NCBI RefSeq assembly: GCF_011813015.1
Contig: NZ_QHLQ01000002.1
Location: 186,001 to 250,000 of the forward strand
Direction: 5' to 3'
Source: Parasedimentitalea denitrificans
Lineage (GTDB): Bacteria; Pseudomonadota; Alphaproteobacteria; Rhodobacterales; Rhodobacteraceae
DNA length: 64,000 nucleotides
Shown: positions 8,235-16,356 of the stretch, one piece after another
Position numbering within the stretch: position 1 is the first letter of the stretch
Layout of the letters: each line of letters starts with the position of its first letter
The notes under the pieces: model-generated
The model's database searches: none
Told to the model about the DNA's origin: nothing
The model's input: the letters and a program-made list of their open reading frames with translations, nothing else
Program-made: the position numbers and the translations under genes

Positions 8235-8261
8235 ATTTGAGTATTTTAGGCAAAAAGAAAC
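8235..8261 (+). repeat. Dispersed intergenic element, copy 2
   Basis: TTGAGTATTTT-AG-GCAAAAAGAAAC matches 4633-4658 apart from two bases. It lies between the second ligase and the oxidase gene. Confidence 0.6.
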
Positions 8262-8306
8262 ACTGGGCCTGATCTTGTGATCGGTCCTGCCAAATATGGT
8301 GACGAA

Positions 8307-9617
8307 ATGGCTTTGAACCTACTGCACAGCAATGACCGCAAGGGACAGTATCCAAGCAGTTGGTATGCGGCGACGGCAAACACTCTTGCGCCTTTTGCCT
8401 CCCTGAAAGGCGATACGCGCGCCGATGTTTGTATCATCGGCGGGGGCTACACTGGCCTGTCGGCAGCTCTGCATCTGGCCGAGGCCGGTATGAACGTAGT
8501 GCTGCTTGAGGCGCACCGGGTGGGGTTCGGCGCCTCTGGCCGCAATGGGGGCCAGTTGGGTAGCGGCCAGCGTCTGGATCAGGAAGGTTTGGAAGCCCTG
8601 ATAGGCGATCCAGAGGCTGCAAAACTGTGGCAGTTGGGCGAAGATGCCAAGGATCTGGTTAAGGGGTTGATCAGGCGGCACTCAATCGAGTGTGACCTAA
8701 AGCCTGGCGTCGCCTGGACCGGGTCGAGCAGCAGTGATGTGGCGCATCTGCATGAGTATGGCGCGCATCTGCAAGACCGGTATGGCTATGACCAGCTAGA
8801 GATATTGGACAGGAAATCCTGTCATGAGATGTGCCCCTCGCCCGACTATCAGGGCGGGTTCCTGGACATGGGTGCAGCGCATCTGCACCCGCTGAACTAT
8901 GCACTGGGACTGGCAAAAGCAGCCACTGCCGCAGGTGCCGTTCTTTATGAGCAAAGCGAAGTTTTGAACATCGAGCCCGGCCCCCAGATCAATGTCACCA
9001 CAGAAAATGGAAGCGTAACCGCCGACCACTTGATCTTGGCCTGCAACGGCTATCTGGGGGGACTGAACGCCAAAGTGGCTTCAAAGGTAATGCCCATCAA
9101 CAACTTCATTGCTGCGACCGAACCACTTGGTGATGAGGCCGCCAAAGTTTTGACCCGCGATGTTGCCGTGGCTGACAGCAAATTTGTCGTCAACTACTTT
9201 CGCCTTAGCGCCGATAAACGGCTGCTGTTTGGCGGTGGCGAAAGCTATGGGTACAAATTCCCCAGCGATATTGACGCAGTCGTGCGCAAACCCATGACCC
9301 AGATATTCCCGCATCTTAAAGACGTGAAGGTGGATTATACTTGGGGTGGCACCCTGGGCATCACCATGAAGCGCATGCCCTACTTGGCCCGCCTTGGCCC
9401 CAACATTCTGTCTGCCTCGGGCTATTCTGGTCACGGAGTTGGAACTGCCACGCATGCTGGCCAGCTTATGGCACTGGCAATTCAAGGCCAGGCCGAGGGG
9501 TTCGATACAATGTCACGAGTTCCAGCCCCTTCGTTCCCAGGTGGTCCCAGACTACGCTCTCCATTGTTGGTTCTTGCCATGACCTGGTATGTTCTGCGCG
9601 ACCGTCTAGGGTTCTGA
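8307..9617 (+). CDS. FAD-dependent oxidase, PuuB-like (gamma-glutamylputrescine oxidase family)
   Basis: 436 residues. After an N-terminal segment ('SSWYAATAN') typical of PuuB-like enzymes comes the FAD-binding Rossmann motif 'CIIGGGYTGLSAALHLAEAG', then 'GFGASGRNGGQLGSGQR', the PuuB/DadA signature. The C-terminal 'ASGYSGHGVGTATHAGQLMA' is the second flavin-contact motif. It oxidises a gamma-glutamylated amine to the aldehyde with release of ammonia and peroxide, the second step of the Puu pathway. The ATG at 8307 is preferred over GTG at 8277 because similarity begins close to it. The aldehyde dehydrogenase step is not encoded in this window. Confidence 0.85.
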   Translation: MALNLLHSNDRKGQYPSSWYAATANTLAPFASLKGDTRADVCIIGGGYTGLSAALHLAEAGMNVVLLEAHRVGFGASGRNGGQLGSGQRLDQEGLEALIGDPEAAKLWQLGEDAKDLVKGLIRRHSIECDLKPGVAWTGSSSSDVAHLHEYGAHLQDRYGYDQLEILDRKSCHEMCPSPDYQGGFLDMGAAHLHPLNYALGLAKAATAAGAVLYEQSEVLNIEPGPQINVTTENGSVTADHLILACNGYLGGLNAKVASKVMPINNFIAATEPLGDEAAKVLTRDVAVADSKFVVNYFRLSADKRLLFGGGESYGYKFPSDIDAVVRKPMTQIFPHLKDVKVDYTWGGTLGITMKRMPYLARLGPNILSASGYSGHGVGTATHAGQLMALAIQGQAEGFDTMSRVPAPSFPGGPRLRSPLLVLAMTWYVLRDRLGF

Positions 9618-9662
9618 TCCAGAACCTAGCACTGCAAATTAACAAGCAACAGTTGTGTGAAA

Positions 9663-9693
9663 TTTCTGACCGAACACCCCGTTTGGTCAGAAA
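9663..9693. terminator. 13-bp stem-loop after the oxidase gene
   Basis: TTTCTGACCGAAC and GTTTGGTCAGAAA form a 13-bp stem with one G-U pair around ACCCC. No T-tract follows, so it may be a weak terminator, an mRNA-end stabiliser, or an operator for the aminotransferase gene 60 bases downstream. Confidence 0.5.
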
Positions 9694-9756
9694 CTCCTTG
9701 GCACGTGCGCTGCATTGATTTACTAAAACCAAAGGGTCAATTCAGGATTTCAAAAT

Positions 9757-10965
9757 ATGACACAGGTTCCTAACGTACATACAGCCGAGCCCATCCCAGA
9801 TGCGGCGCGTGAGGCTATTGATGCCCTGATGTCATCCGGTGATCTGTTTCGCTATACCGCACCGCAGGATGCCCCTGTTGCTTTGCTCGAACAAGAATTT
9901 GCCGAACTTCTGGGCAGCAAGTTCGCTCTGGCAGTTTCCTCCTGCTCCGCAGCCCTGTTCCTGTCGCTTAAGGCATTGGAACTCCCCCGTGATTCACGCG
10001 TTCTGATCCCTGGATTTACTTTTGCAGCGGTTCCGTCGTCAGTGGTACACGCCGACTGCATTCCAGTTCTGTGCGAAGTCGGCGAGAATTACCGGATCAA
10101 TCTGGCGGATTTTGAAGCCAAGCTGGATCAGGACATCTCTGCCGTTCTGATCAGTCACATGCGCGGCCATACATCAGATATGGATGCAATCCTCGCACTG
10201 TGCGAAGCCCGTGATATTCCTGTGATCGAGGACGCAGCACATTCGCTAGGCACAACCTGGAATGGTCAGAACATCGGCACCCTTGGCCGCATTGGCTGCT
10301 TCTCGTTTCAGTCCTACAAGATGATCAATGCAGGTGAAGGTGGCATTCTGATTACGGATGATGCCGATCTGGTGGCCCGTGCGGTGATCATGTCTGGCGC
10401 ATACGAGCACAACTGGCAAAAGCACAAAGGCCCACACGGCGACAACTCGCCTGAACTGGCACAGGCTTTTGCCAAATGGCAGAATAAGTTGCCGCTCTAT
10501 AATCTTCGCATGAGCAATCTGTCGGCCGCAGTTATTCGTCCGCAGCTGCCAGAGCTGATGCGCCGGGTCCGTGATGGCCGCGCCAACCACGACTATGTGG
10601 CCGAACAGCTGAATACCTCTCCGGTTTTGCAAGTCCCTGCCCCACTCGCACCCGAAGTACGCGCTCCGGATTCAATCCAGTTCAATCTGGTCAACATGAA
10701 CGCTCAGGAAATTGAGTCTTTTGCGGCCGCTACAGAAGCGCGCGGCGTCAAAGTGCAGATTTTCGGCCTGTCCAGTGATAACGCACGTGCATTTTGGAAC
10801 TGGCAATTCTTAAACGACCTGCCCGAGCTACCGCAGACCCGCGCCATGCTGATGAATGCCTGCGATGTGCGCCTTCCGGTGCGTCTGACAAAGGCAGAAC
10901 TGGATGTGATTGTCGAAATCCTTCTAGTGTCTGCAGCCGAAGCAAAGGACCGCGCCGCGGCATAA
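9757..10965 (+). CDS. DegT/DnrJ/EryC1/StrS-family aminotransferase
   Basis: 402 residues, fold-type I PLP enzyme. The PLP-aspartate is in 'IEDAAHSLG' (Asp159) and the Schiff-base lysine is Lys188 in 'SFQSYKMINAGEGG'. 'SSCSAALFLSLKAL' binds the phosphate. These are the family signatures. Members transfer an amino group from glutamate to a keto-sugar, or act on small amino alcohols or cyclitols. No sugar-nucleotide genes surround it, so the substrate is not evident. It converges on a sulfotransferase, and the gene lies at the end of the polyamine cluster behind a hairpin, so it may be a separate unit. Confidence 0.85.
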   Translation: MTQVPNVHTAEPIPDAAREAIDALMSSGDLFRYTAPQDAPVALLEQEFAELLGSKFALAVSSCSAALFLSLKALELPRDSRVLIPGFTFAAVPSSVVHADCIPVLCEVGENYRINLADFEAKLDQDISAVLISHMRGHTSDMDAILALCEARDIPVIEDAAHSLGTTWNGQNIGTLGRIGCFSFQSYKMINAGEGGILITDDADLVARAVIMSGAYEHNWQKHKGPHGDNSPELAQAFAKWQNKLPLYNLRMSNLSAAVIRPQLPELMRRVRDGRANHDYVAEQLNTSPVLQVPAPLAPEVRAPDSIQFNLVNMNAQEIESFAAATEARGVKVQIFGLSSDNARAFWNWQFLNDLPELPQTRAMLMNACDVRLPVRLTKAELDVIVEILLVSAAEAKDRAAA

Positions 10966-10981
10966 GTTCTGCAGCCACATG

Positions 10982-11908
10982 TCAGGTTGACCATCCATCT
11001 AAGGATAGCCCTGACATGTTATGCACAGCGTCCCGCTCACGCAGATAGCCTTTTGCCAGATCGTGGCGCGTCTTGTCCTGCAACACAGGAACCGAGACCG
11101 TCGCCGCATCAATCCTGCGACGCACAACTGATGTTAGCGACCTAGGTAGGAACCGCTTCACCCATGTCTGGATGGGACCAGGATGCCGGATATGACGCGT
11201 GATCCAAGGCCAGGCTGGCAGGCAAGTAAGTGTCGAGGACGCATTAACGCGTTGATTTTGTGGCATCGGGTGCGGCGACAAGCCAAGATGCTCGCACAGC
11301 TGGCACCAACAGGCAGCAGGCTCTGTTTGCAGGCTGTCAAAGGCCAGAAACAGAATTTGGGTTGGGTCGAAAACATCCAGATATCGTTTGATCTGAGCCG
11401 CATAACACCCGTTCGATCGGTAGCCGTGCCCCCAGCTCCACCCTTGTTGCATCCGAGCATCCTCATCGAGCAGCGCGGCTTCGAAAGTTGTGTGAGGCTC
11501 AATACCTTCGCGACGATGCTGCAAAAACTGAGAGAACGCCCGCATCACCGGATCACGTAAAAGGATGACAATTCTTGCATCTGGTCGTGCATCAGCTATT
11601 CGCGCGGCCGCTTGAGGGTCTATCATATAGATCGGCGACACATCGCCCGCTCGCTTACCTCCTTTGGCCGCATACAAGCGATCATAATCCAGTGCATCTG
11701 TTGCAACCTCGGCCACATAACTCAGATCATATGGCCCATTGCACGGCGCTGCGGTACCCCCGACAAAAGCAAAAAAACCCGGTTCCTTCACGCTTGGCAG
11801 AAAGACGTCGGGATGCTGCCGAAGCCAACTCCACACCGCAGTTGTTCCCGACCTTGCTGCACCGACAACGTAAAACGCCGGGGCATTCTGCGGACTAGGG
11901 TTTGCCAT
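10982..11908 (-). CDS. Sulfotransferase family protein (PAPS-dependent)
   Basis: 308 residues. The 5'-phosphosulfate loop is 'VVGAARSGTTAVWSWL' (residues 14-29), and the 3'-phosphate motif 'LLRDPVMRAFSQFLQHR' follows mid-protein; both define the PAPS-binding sulfotransferase fold. The ATG at 11908 is chosen because GGAGGGCGAT sits right before it; a GTG four codons upstream lacks this. The acceptor is unknown: bacterial members sulfate polysaccharides, lipids or small molecules. Its stop is 16 bases from that of the aminotransferase on the other strand. Confidence 0.85.
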   Translation of the reverse strand: MANPSPQNAPAFYVVGAARSGTTAVWSWLRQHPDVFLPSVKEPGFFAFVGGTAAPCNGPYDLSYVAEVATDALDYDRLYAAKGGKRAGDVSPIYMIDPQAAARIADARPDARIVILLRDPVMRAFSQFLQHRREGIEPHTTFEAALLDEDARMQQGWSWGHGYRSNGCYAAQIKRYLDVFDPTQILFLAFDSLQTEPAACWCQLCEHLGLSPHPMPQNQRVNASSTLTCLPAWPWITRHIRHPGPIQTWVKRFLPRSLTSVVRRRIDAATVSVPVLQDKTRHDLAKGYLRERDAVHNMSGLSLDGWST

Positions 11909-12095
11909 ATCGCCCTCCACTCATTCATTGCGTTAACCAATAATAGGACCAGCACTGAATGGAGGAATGTCCCGTGAGGATAGCAAGGGGCCAAGGCGGT
12001 CGTAGAACCTACCCTACCGGATAGGCACAATGTGATCCTGAGATGACTTAACTGCCAGAGCTTAGTGCGCGCGGATGCGCACCACTTCAGAGACC

Positions 12096-12650
12096 CTATT
12101 TGAGCTTTGACAGCTTATCCTGCAGTTCGGCCAGCTGCTTCTTGATATCATCCAGCCCTTCGCCGTCACTGCTGCTTGGCTTTTCCGGCTCCCGCGCGGA
12201 AACGCCCATGCCCGGCCAGCCACCGCCCATAGCTTTCAAAAAAGCTTCCTGTTGAGCCTTCATCGCCTCGAACCCAGGAATATTTGCCATGGGGTTCATC
12301 GCTGTCATGGTTTCCGTCATCTGGGACTGACTGTCGCGCAGCATGTCGAACGAGCTTTGCAGGAATTGGGGCATAATCCCACCGCCTGGCACCATATAGC
12401 TACGCACCAAATCATTCAGCACATCCACTGGCAAAACGTTTTCGCCCCGGCTTTCGTGTTCAGCGATGATCTGCAAAAGATATTGCCGAGTCAGGTCATC
12501 CCCTGACTTTAGATCAATGATCTGAACCTCGCGGCCTTCACGAATGAAACCGGCTATATCCTCTAGCGTAACATAGTCGCTGGTCTCGGTATTATACAGC
12601 CGCCGGCTTGCATAGCGCTTAATCAACAAGGGTTTATCCTTTTCCGCCAT
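12096..12650 (-). CDS. phaR: Polyhydroxyalkanoate synthesis regulator PhaR
   Basis: 184 residues. The N-terminal 'IKRYASRRLYNTETSDYVTLEDIAGFI' is the PHB accumulation regulatory DNA-binding domain, followed by the PHB-binding part ('DLKSGDDLTRQYLLQII', 'LVRSYMVPGGGIMPQFLQ'). The C-terminus is a charged coiled-coil ('DDIKKQLAELQDKLSKLK'). In Paracoccus and Rhodobacter PhaR represses phasin and synthase genes by binding CTGC-N3-GCAG and is released by PHB. Three such boxes lie upstream of phaP and between phaC and phaZ in this window. GGGAG precedes the chosen ATG. Confidence 0.93.
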   Translation of the reverse strand: MAEKDKPLLIKRYASRRLYNTETSDYVTLEDIAGFIREGREVQIIDLKSGDDLTRQYLLQIIAEHESRGENVLPVDVLNDLVRSYMVPGGGIMPQFLQSSFDMLRDSQSQMTETMTAMNPMANIPGFEAMKAQQEAFLKAMGGGWPGMGVSAREPEKPSSSDGEGLDDIKKQLAELQDKLSKLK

Positions 12651-12670
12651 GTCAACTCTCCCGGCTATTG

Positions 12671-12681
12671 ATGCATTGCAG
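12671..12681. promoter_or_regulatory. Near-match PhaR box upstream of phaR
   Basis: ATGCATTGCAG differs by one base from CTGC-N3-GCAG and lies 21 bases upstream of the phaR start codon. This would allow autoregulation. Weaker than the three perfect sites. Confidence 0.35.
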
Positions 12682-12871
12682 CAAATCCTATGCGAGTGCA
12701 GCACAAAAAGATAGCATCCTACTGGCCAAAATTTCCTTTCTTCCGATAAGCAAACGCTCTGTCTGGGACAAAATCGATCGGCTTCAAGCCCACTTGAATT
12801 ATTCCCTTGACCTAAAGTGGGCTTCAGCTTTTACAGACAATCCCCAAGAGTAATCAACAATGGGGGTCCCC

Positions 12872-13741
12872 ATGAAAGTTTTGTTATTGGGCGGAACAGG
12901 GTCTATCGGCACCGGTGTCGCAGTTGAGCTGGTGAAACATGACCACACAGTCATCGGTCTTAGCCGGTCAGACCTGTCTGACCAAAAACTCAAGCAGCTA
13001 GGCGTGACGCCCTACCGTGGTGATCTGCGAGAGCCGGACTACTGGAGCCACCTGATCACTGACGTAGACGGGTTAATCCAGCTTGCCACCACGTTTGACG
13101 AAGACATGGACCAAGTGGATACGGTGGCAATGTCTGCAATCTTGGAACAGGCATCGCAGCGTCGCACCCCATTGCGGCTGCTCTATACTGGTGGCTGTTG
13201 GCTTTATGGTGCGACAGGCGACGGGGTTGCCAGCGATAAAAGCCCTCTGCGCCCGATCTCATCATTCTCATGGATGATAAAAAACAAGAACATGCTAACT
13301 GATGCCGAACAAATTTCAGCGGCTATTCTGCACCCGGCGATGGTCTATCATGACGAAGGTGGCGTTTTCACTCGCTTTATCCAACAGGCGCAGGAAGGTG
13401 CCCCGATCGAGGTCTGGGGTAGCATTTCCACTCGCTGGCCTTTGGTTCACCGCCAGGATCTTGCTGTGGCTTACCGTATGTTACTGGAAAACCCCGAACT
13501 GACCGGCAGCTTCAACGTCGCAGCCGAGTGTGGCGTCAGAGTCTCAGACATCGTCGCCGAAATTGCCCGGCGCCACCAACATCAAGCGGGATATCTAATA
13601 CGGAACCTAAAACACGTCGTCGCCAAACACGGCACTTGGGCCGAAGGCCCGACACTGGATCAACAGATGAGCGCCGCGAAAATTCAAGATCTATGTGGCT
13701 GGAAGCCCCAGTATGCTGATTTTCAAGCCGCCGACTTTTGA
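12872..13741 (+). CDS. NAD(P)-dependent epimerase/reductase-like protein
   Basis: 289 residues. Starts with a Rossmann motif 'VLLLGGTGSIGTGVAVEL', the nucleotide-binding Gly-rich loop of extended short-chain dehydrogenases (GGxGxxG at 7-13). The usual YxxxK pair is not obvious; the matching region reads 'YTGGCWLYGATGDG', resembling atypical members such as NmrA-like or isoflavone reductase-like proteins. The start is set at the second ATG because GGGGG lies five bases upstream; 12860 would add four residues. It sits between phaR and phaP but transcribed oppositely, so no tie to PHA is indicated. Confidence 0.7.
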   Translation: MKVLLLGGTGSIGTGVAVELVKHDHTVIGLSRSDLSDQKLKQLGVTPYRGDLREPDYWSHLITDVDGLIQLATTFDEDMDQVDTVAMSAILEQASQRRTPLRLLYTGGCWLYGATGDGVASDKSPLRPISSFSWMIKNKNMLTDAEQISAAILHPAMVYHDEGGVFTRFIQQAQEGAPIEVWGSISTRWPLVHRQDLAVAYRMLLENPELTGSFNVAAECGVRVSDIVAEIARRHQHQAGYLIRNLKHVVAKHGTWAEGPTLDQQMSAAKIQDLCGWKPQYADFQAADF

Positions 13742-13770
13742 CGGACGATAGCGAAGTTGAAAATGAAAAA

Positions 13771-13792
13771 GGGCAGGTCTTTCGACCTGCCC
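13771..13792 (-). terminator. Rho-independent terminator of phaP
   Basis: GGGCAGGTC / GACCTGCCC is a perfect 9-bp stem with a four-base loop. On the minus strand it is followed by TTTTTCATTTTC, so it ends the phasin transcript; it may also stop transcripts from the opposite gene. Confidence 0.8.
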
Positions 13793-13844
13793 ATCATCGC
13801 GAGGACACCTAGAGGGAGGAACCGATGTCACCCGTGCAAATGTC

Positions 13845-14288
13845 TTATTTCTTTGCAGTTTTCTTAGCAGCTGCGGTCACATCAGCTGTGGCCTTTTTAA
13901 CAGCAGCCGAAGCTTCTTCGCTCATGTCTTTGCCAGCAGCCATCATCAGTTCAACAGTTTCCATCTGAACCTTCTTGGCGATCTCAGCAAATGCAGCCAT
14001 GTTTTCAGCTGCTACTTCTGCCGATGCGCTTGCGAAATCTGTGACAGCTTTGGCGTAGTCAGCTGGGTCAGACTTGGCCTGAGACATGCCGCTCAACTTG
14101 TCCAAAGTTTCCTTGGCCCATTTGCCGGATACTTCAGCAGATTTTTCAGCAGCGTTCAAAGCAACGTTTGACAGCTTTTCGTTCAACGCAGTTGTGTTCT
14201 TGTATGCATCTTCCATCGCAGCGGTGTCGACCGGGAATGCACCCATCATGTCCTTCATGACGGCGGTAAAGTCTTGGTTCGTAGCCAT
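13845..14288 (-). CDS. phaP: Phasin (PHA granule-associated protein)
   Basis: 147 residues, nearly all helical and rich in Ala, Lys and Glu, with no cysteine or tryptophan clusters except one Trp, the normal profile of a phasin. 'LNEKLSNVALNAAEKSAEVSGKWAKETLDKLSGM' matches the Phasin_2-type core, and the tail 'AAVKKATADVTAAAKKTAKK' is a Lys/Ala stretch like those on other phasins. It coats PHB granules. Two perfect PhaR boxes are located 69-109 bases upstream of the start, and a strong terminator follows. Confidence 0.9.
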   Translation of the reverse strand: MATNQDFTAVMKDMMGAFPVDTAAMEDAYKNTTALNEKLSNVALNAAEKSAEVSGKWAKETLDKLSGMSQAKSDPADYAKAVTDFASASAEVAAENMAAFAEIAKKVQMETVELMMAAGKDMSEEASAAVKKATADVTAAAKKTAKK

Positions 14289-14356
14289 AGTTCCAAATCC
14301 TCAATGTGCCGCTGTCGGGACAACCCCGTCTGCTTAGCATGAGGACTATATACTTT

Positions 14357-14367
14357 CTGCACCGCAG
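14357..14367. promoter_or_regulatory. PhaR box 1 upstream of phaP
   Basis: CTGCACCGCAG fits CTGC-N3-GCAG exactly. It lies 69 bases before the phaP start codon, beside box 2. Confidence 0.75.
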
Positions 14368-14386
14368 CATTGCAAGGTTAGTTTTG

Positions 14387-14397
14387 CTGCAACGCAG
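14387..14397. promoter_or_regulatory. PhaR box 2 upstream of phaP
   Basis: CTGCAACGCAG fits CTGC-N3-GCAG exactly. Centre-to-centre distance to box 1 is 30 bases, close to three helical turns, which suits cooperative binding. It also lies just downstream of the phaC stop. Confidence 0.75.
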
Positions 14398-14421
14398 AAA
14401 ATCTCCGCAAAACGCGCATTT

Positions 14422-16224
14422 TCAACGCCTTGCGCTTACTCTCACATAGGTTCCCGGCGCCGGAGCCAGAGGTGTATGATCAGAATCACCGGGTTTCCGT
14501 GCCTCAACCTGCTTGCCTGACCGCTTTTTCAACCAGCTCTGCCACCGCGGCCACCAGGACCCTTCGTTAAATTCTGCATCTGCAAACCACCCGTCCGCAT
14601 CCTGCTTCAGGTTCTTGTTTGTATAGTGACCATACTTTTTCTTACTTGGCGGATTGACGATGCCGGCGATATGGCCCGACTCCGACACGATAAAGGACTT
14701 GCTACGCGAACCCATCTGCTGGACGCCACGATAGCATGCCTTCCAAGCGGCGATATGATCGGTCTCGCAGGTGATAGACATCAGCGGAACTTCGACATCG
14801 CTCAACCGCAGTTTATGACCCATTAGCTCAAACCCCTCACCAGCAAACTCATTACGCTGGCACAGCCCGCGTAGATACTGCACCGCCATCTTACCCGGCA
14901 GGTTGGCGCCATCGCCATTCCAATACAGCAAGTCAAAAGCAGGCGGCGTCTGACCCATCATGTAGCTACGGATAGCAGGCCCATAAACCAGATCATTTGA
15001 GCGCAAGAATGAAAAAGTCCGTGCCATGATATAGGATCGCAGCAGGCCAACTTCGTTCACCTCAGCCTCGATCCCATCGATAAAGTCATTCTGCAGGAAC
15101 GGAGTGAATTCCCCCTGATCGCCAAAATCCGTCAGTGCGGTAAAGAATGTTGCCGATTTAACCGAGGTGTCGCCGCGTTGCTTCATCAACGCCAGTGTCA
15201 GGCTCAACGTCGTACCGGCAATACAATAGCCCACGGCATTGACCTGTTTGACCTTGCAGATCTTTTTGACCACATCGATCGCAGTCAGGAAACCGTCCTG
15301 AACATAGTCCTCCATACCGACATCGGCATAACTCTCATCCGGGTTGATCCACGAGACAACAAATAGGGTGTACCCCTGCTCTACCACCCATTTGATAAGG
15401 CTGTTCTGAGCCTTTAGGTCCAAGATGTAGAACTTGTTGATCCATGGCGGAAACAGCACGATTGGTGTCTCATGCACGGTTTCCGTTGTCGGGCTGTATT
15501 GTATGACTTCCATCATCCGATTTCGGTAAACAACCTCACCTTCGGACGTGGCAATGTTTTCACCTAGTTCAAAGGCACTCTCATCGGCCAGCTTCACAAT
15601 CAGCTCGCCATTATTGGCCTCAAGATCAGCCACCAAGTTCTTCAGACCGTCGATCAACGACTGACCGTCAGTTTCGACCGCTTTTTCCAACGCATCCGGA
15701 TTAGTCGCCAAGAAATTGGTCGGTGCCATCATGTCTACGATCTGATCGGCAAAATAACTAAGCCGTTTCTTGTCGGTGGCTTCTAATTCGCCGACCTCAG
15801 CCACCGACTTGCGGATCGATTCAGCATTTGTCTGGTACTGCTGCTTGATAAAATGAAAGTACGGATTGCTCTGCCACATCGGATTGGAAAACCTCCGATC
15901 CGTGGAATTAGCCTTGGGCTCTTCCGCAGCCTCTTGTGCCAAAACCTGTTGCGCTTCGGCAAAATTCATCACCGATTTGCCCCAGAATTCAACCTGTTGC
16001 TCTAACAATTTCGCAGGATTTTGCACGGCTCCGGCCCAATATGCCGTTGCTGCGCGCGCAAACAGATCTTGATTCGGTCCATCCAGCGCTGCGTTATGCG
16101 CCCTTTTATTCGACATAACTTCGATCAAGCGCTTAGATAATTGATCGACCTTTTCCATATTTTTCTGAAGTTTTTCAATATGTTCCGAATCACAAACATA
16201 ACCAAAATCGTCACTAGTTGTCAT
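14422..16224 (-). CDS. phaC: Class I poly(3-hydroxyalkanoate) synthase PhaC
   Basis: 600 residues, the normal length for class I enzymes. The alpha/beta-hydrolase-like triad is visible: Cys334 in the lipase-like box 'GYCIAGTT', Asp489 in 'CETDHIAAW' and His518 in 'SESGHIAGIVNPP'. 'FPPWINKFYILDL' is the conserved substrate-channel motif. It polymerises (R)-3-hydroxyacyl-CoA into PHB on the granule surface. Divergent from the depolymerase gene over about 130 bases containing one PhaR box. Confidence 0.95.
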   Translation of the reverse strand: MTTSDDFGYVCDSEHIEKLQKNMEKVDQLSKRLIEVMSNKRAHNAALDGPNQDLFARAATAYWAGAVQNPAKLLEQQVEFWGKSVMNFAEAQQVLAQEAAEEPKANSTDRRFSNPMWQSNPYFHFIKQQYQTNAESIRKSVAEVGELEATDKKRLSYFADQIVDMMAPTNFLATNPDALEKAVETDGQSLIDGLKNLVADLEANNGELIVKLADESAFELGENIATSEGEVVYRNRMMEVIQYSPTTETVHETPIVLFPPWINKFYILDLKAQNSLIKWVVEQGYTLFVVSWINPDESYADVGMEDYVQDGFLTAIDVVKKICKVKQVNAVGYCIAGTTLSLTLALMKQRGDTSVKSATFFTALTDFGDQGEFTPFLQNDFIDGIEAEVNEVGLLRSYIMARTFSFLRSNDLVYGPAIRSYMMGQTPPAFDLLYWNGDGANLPGKMAVQYLRGLCQRNEFAGEGFELMGHKLRLSDVEVPLMSITCETDHIAAWKACYRGVQQMGSRSKSFIVSESGHIAGIVNPPSKKKYGHYTNKNLKQDADGWFADAEFNEGSWWPRWQSWLKKRSGKQVEARKPGDSDHTPLAPAPGTYVRVSARR

Positions 16225-16247
16225 TTTAAGGAATTCCCCTTAATTTT

Positions 16248-16258
16248 CTGCTATGCAG
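16248..16258. promoter_or_regulatory. PhaR box between phaC and phaZ
   Basis: CTGCTATGCAG fits CTGC-N3-GCAG exactly. It is 24 bases upstream of the phaC start and about 100 bases upstream of phaZ, so PhaR could control both divergent genes. Confidence 0.75.
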
Positions 16259-16356
16259 AATAACGTCGCCCCCATGTTAGGGCAAAGCGACCAAAAATCC
16301 GATGGGTAGGATATTTTTCCTCCACAAAAGTTGGACAAAATCTGAGGGAACCGAGC

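Noticed and set aside
14146..14370. Minus-strand open frame upstream of phaP
   Set aside because: It runs out of the phasin frame, across the phaP start and the PhaR boxes, with no features.
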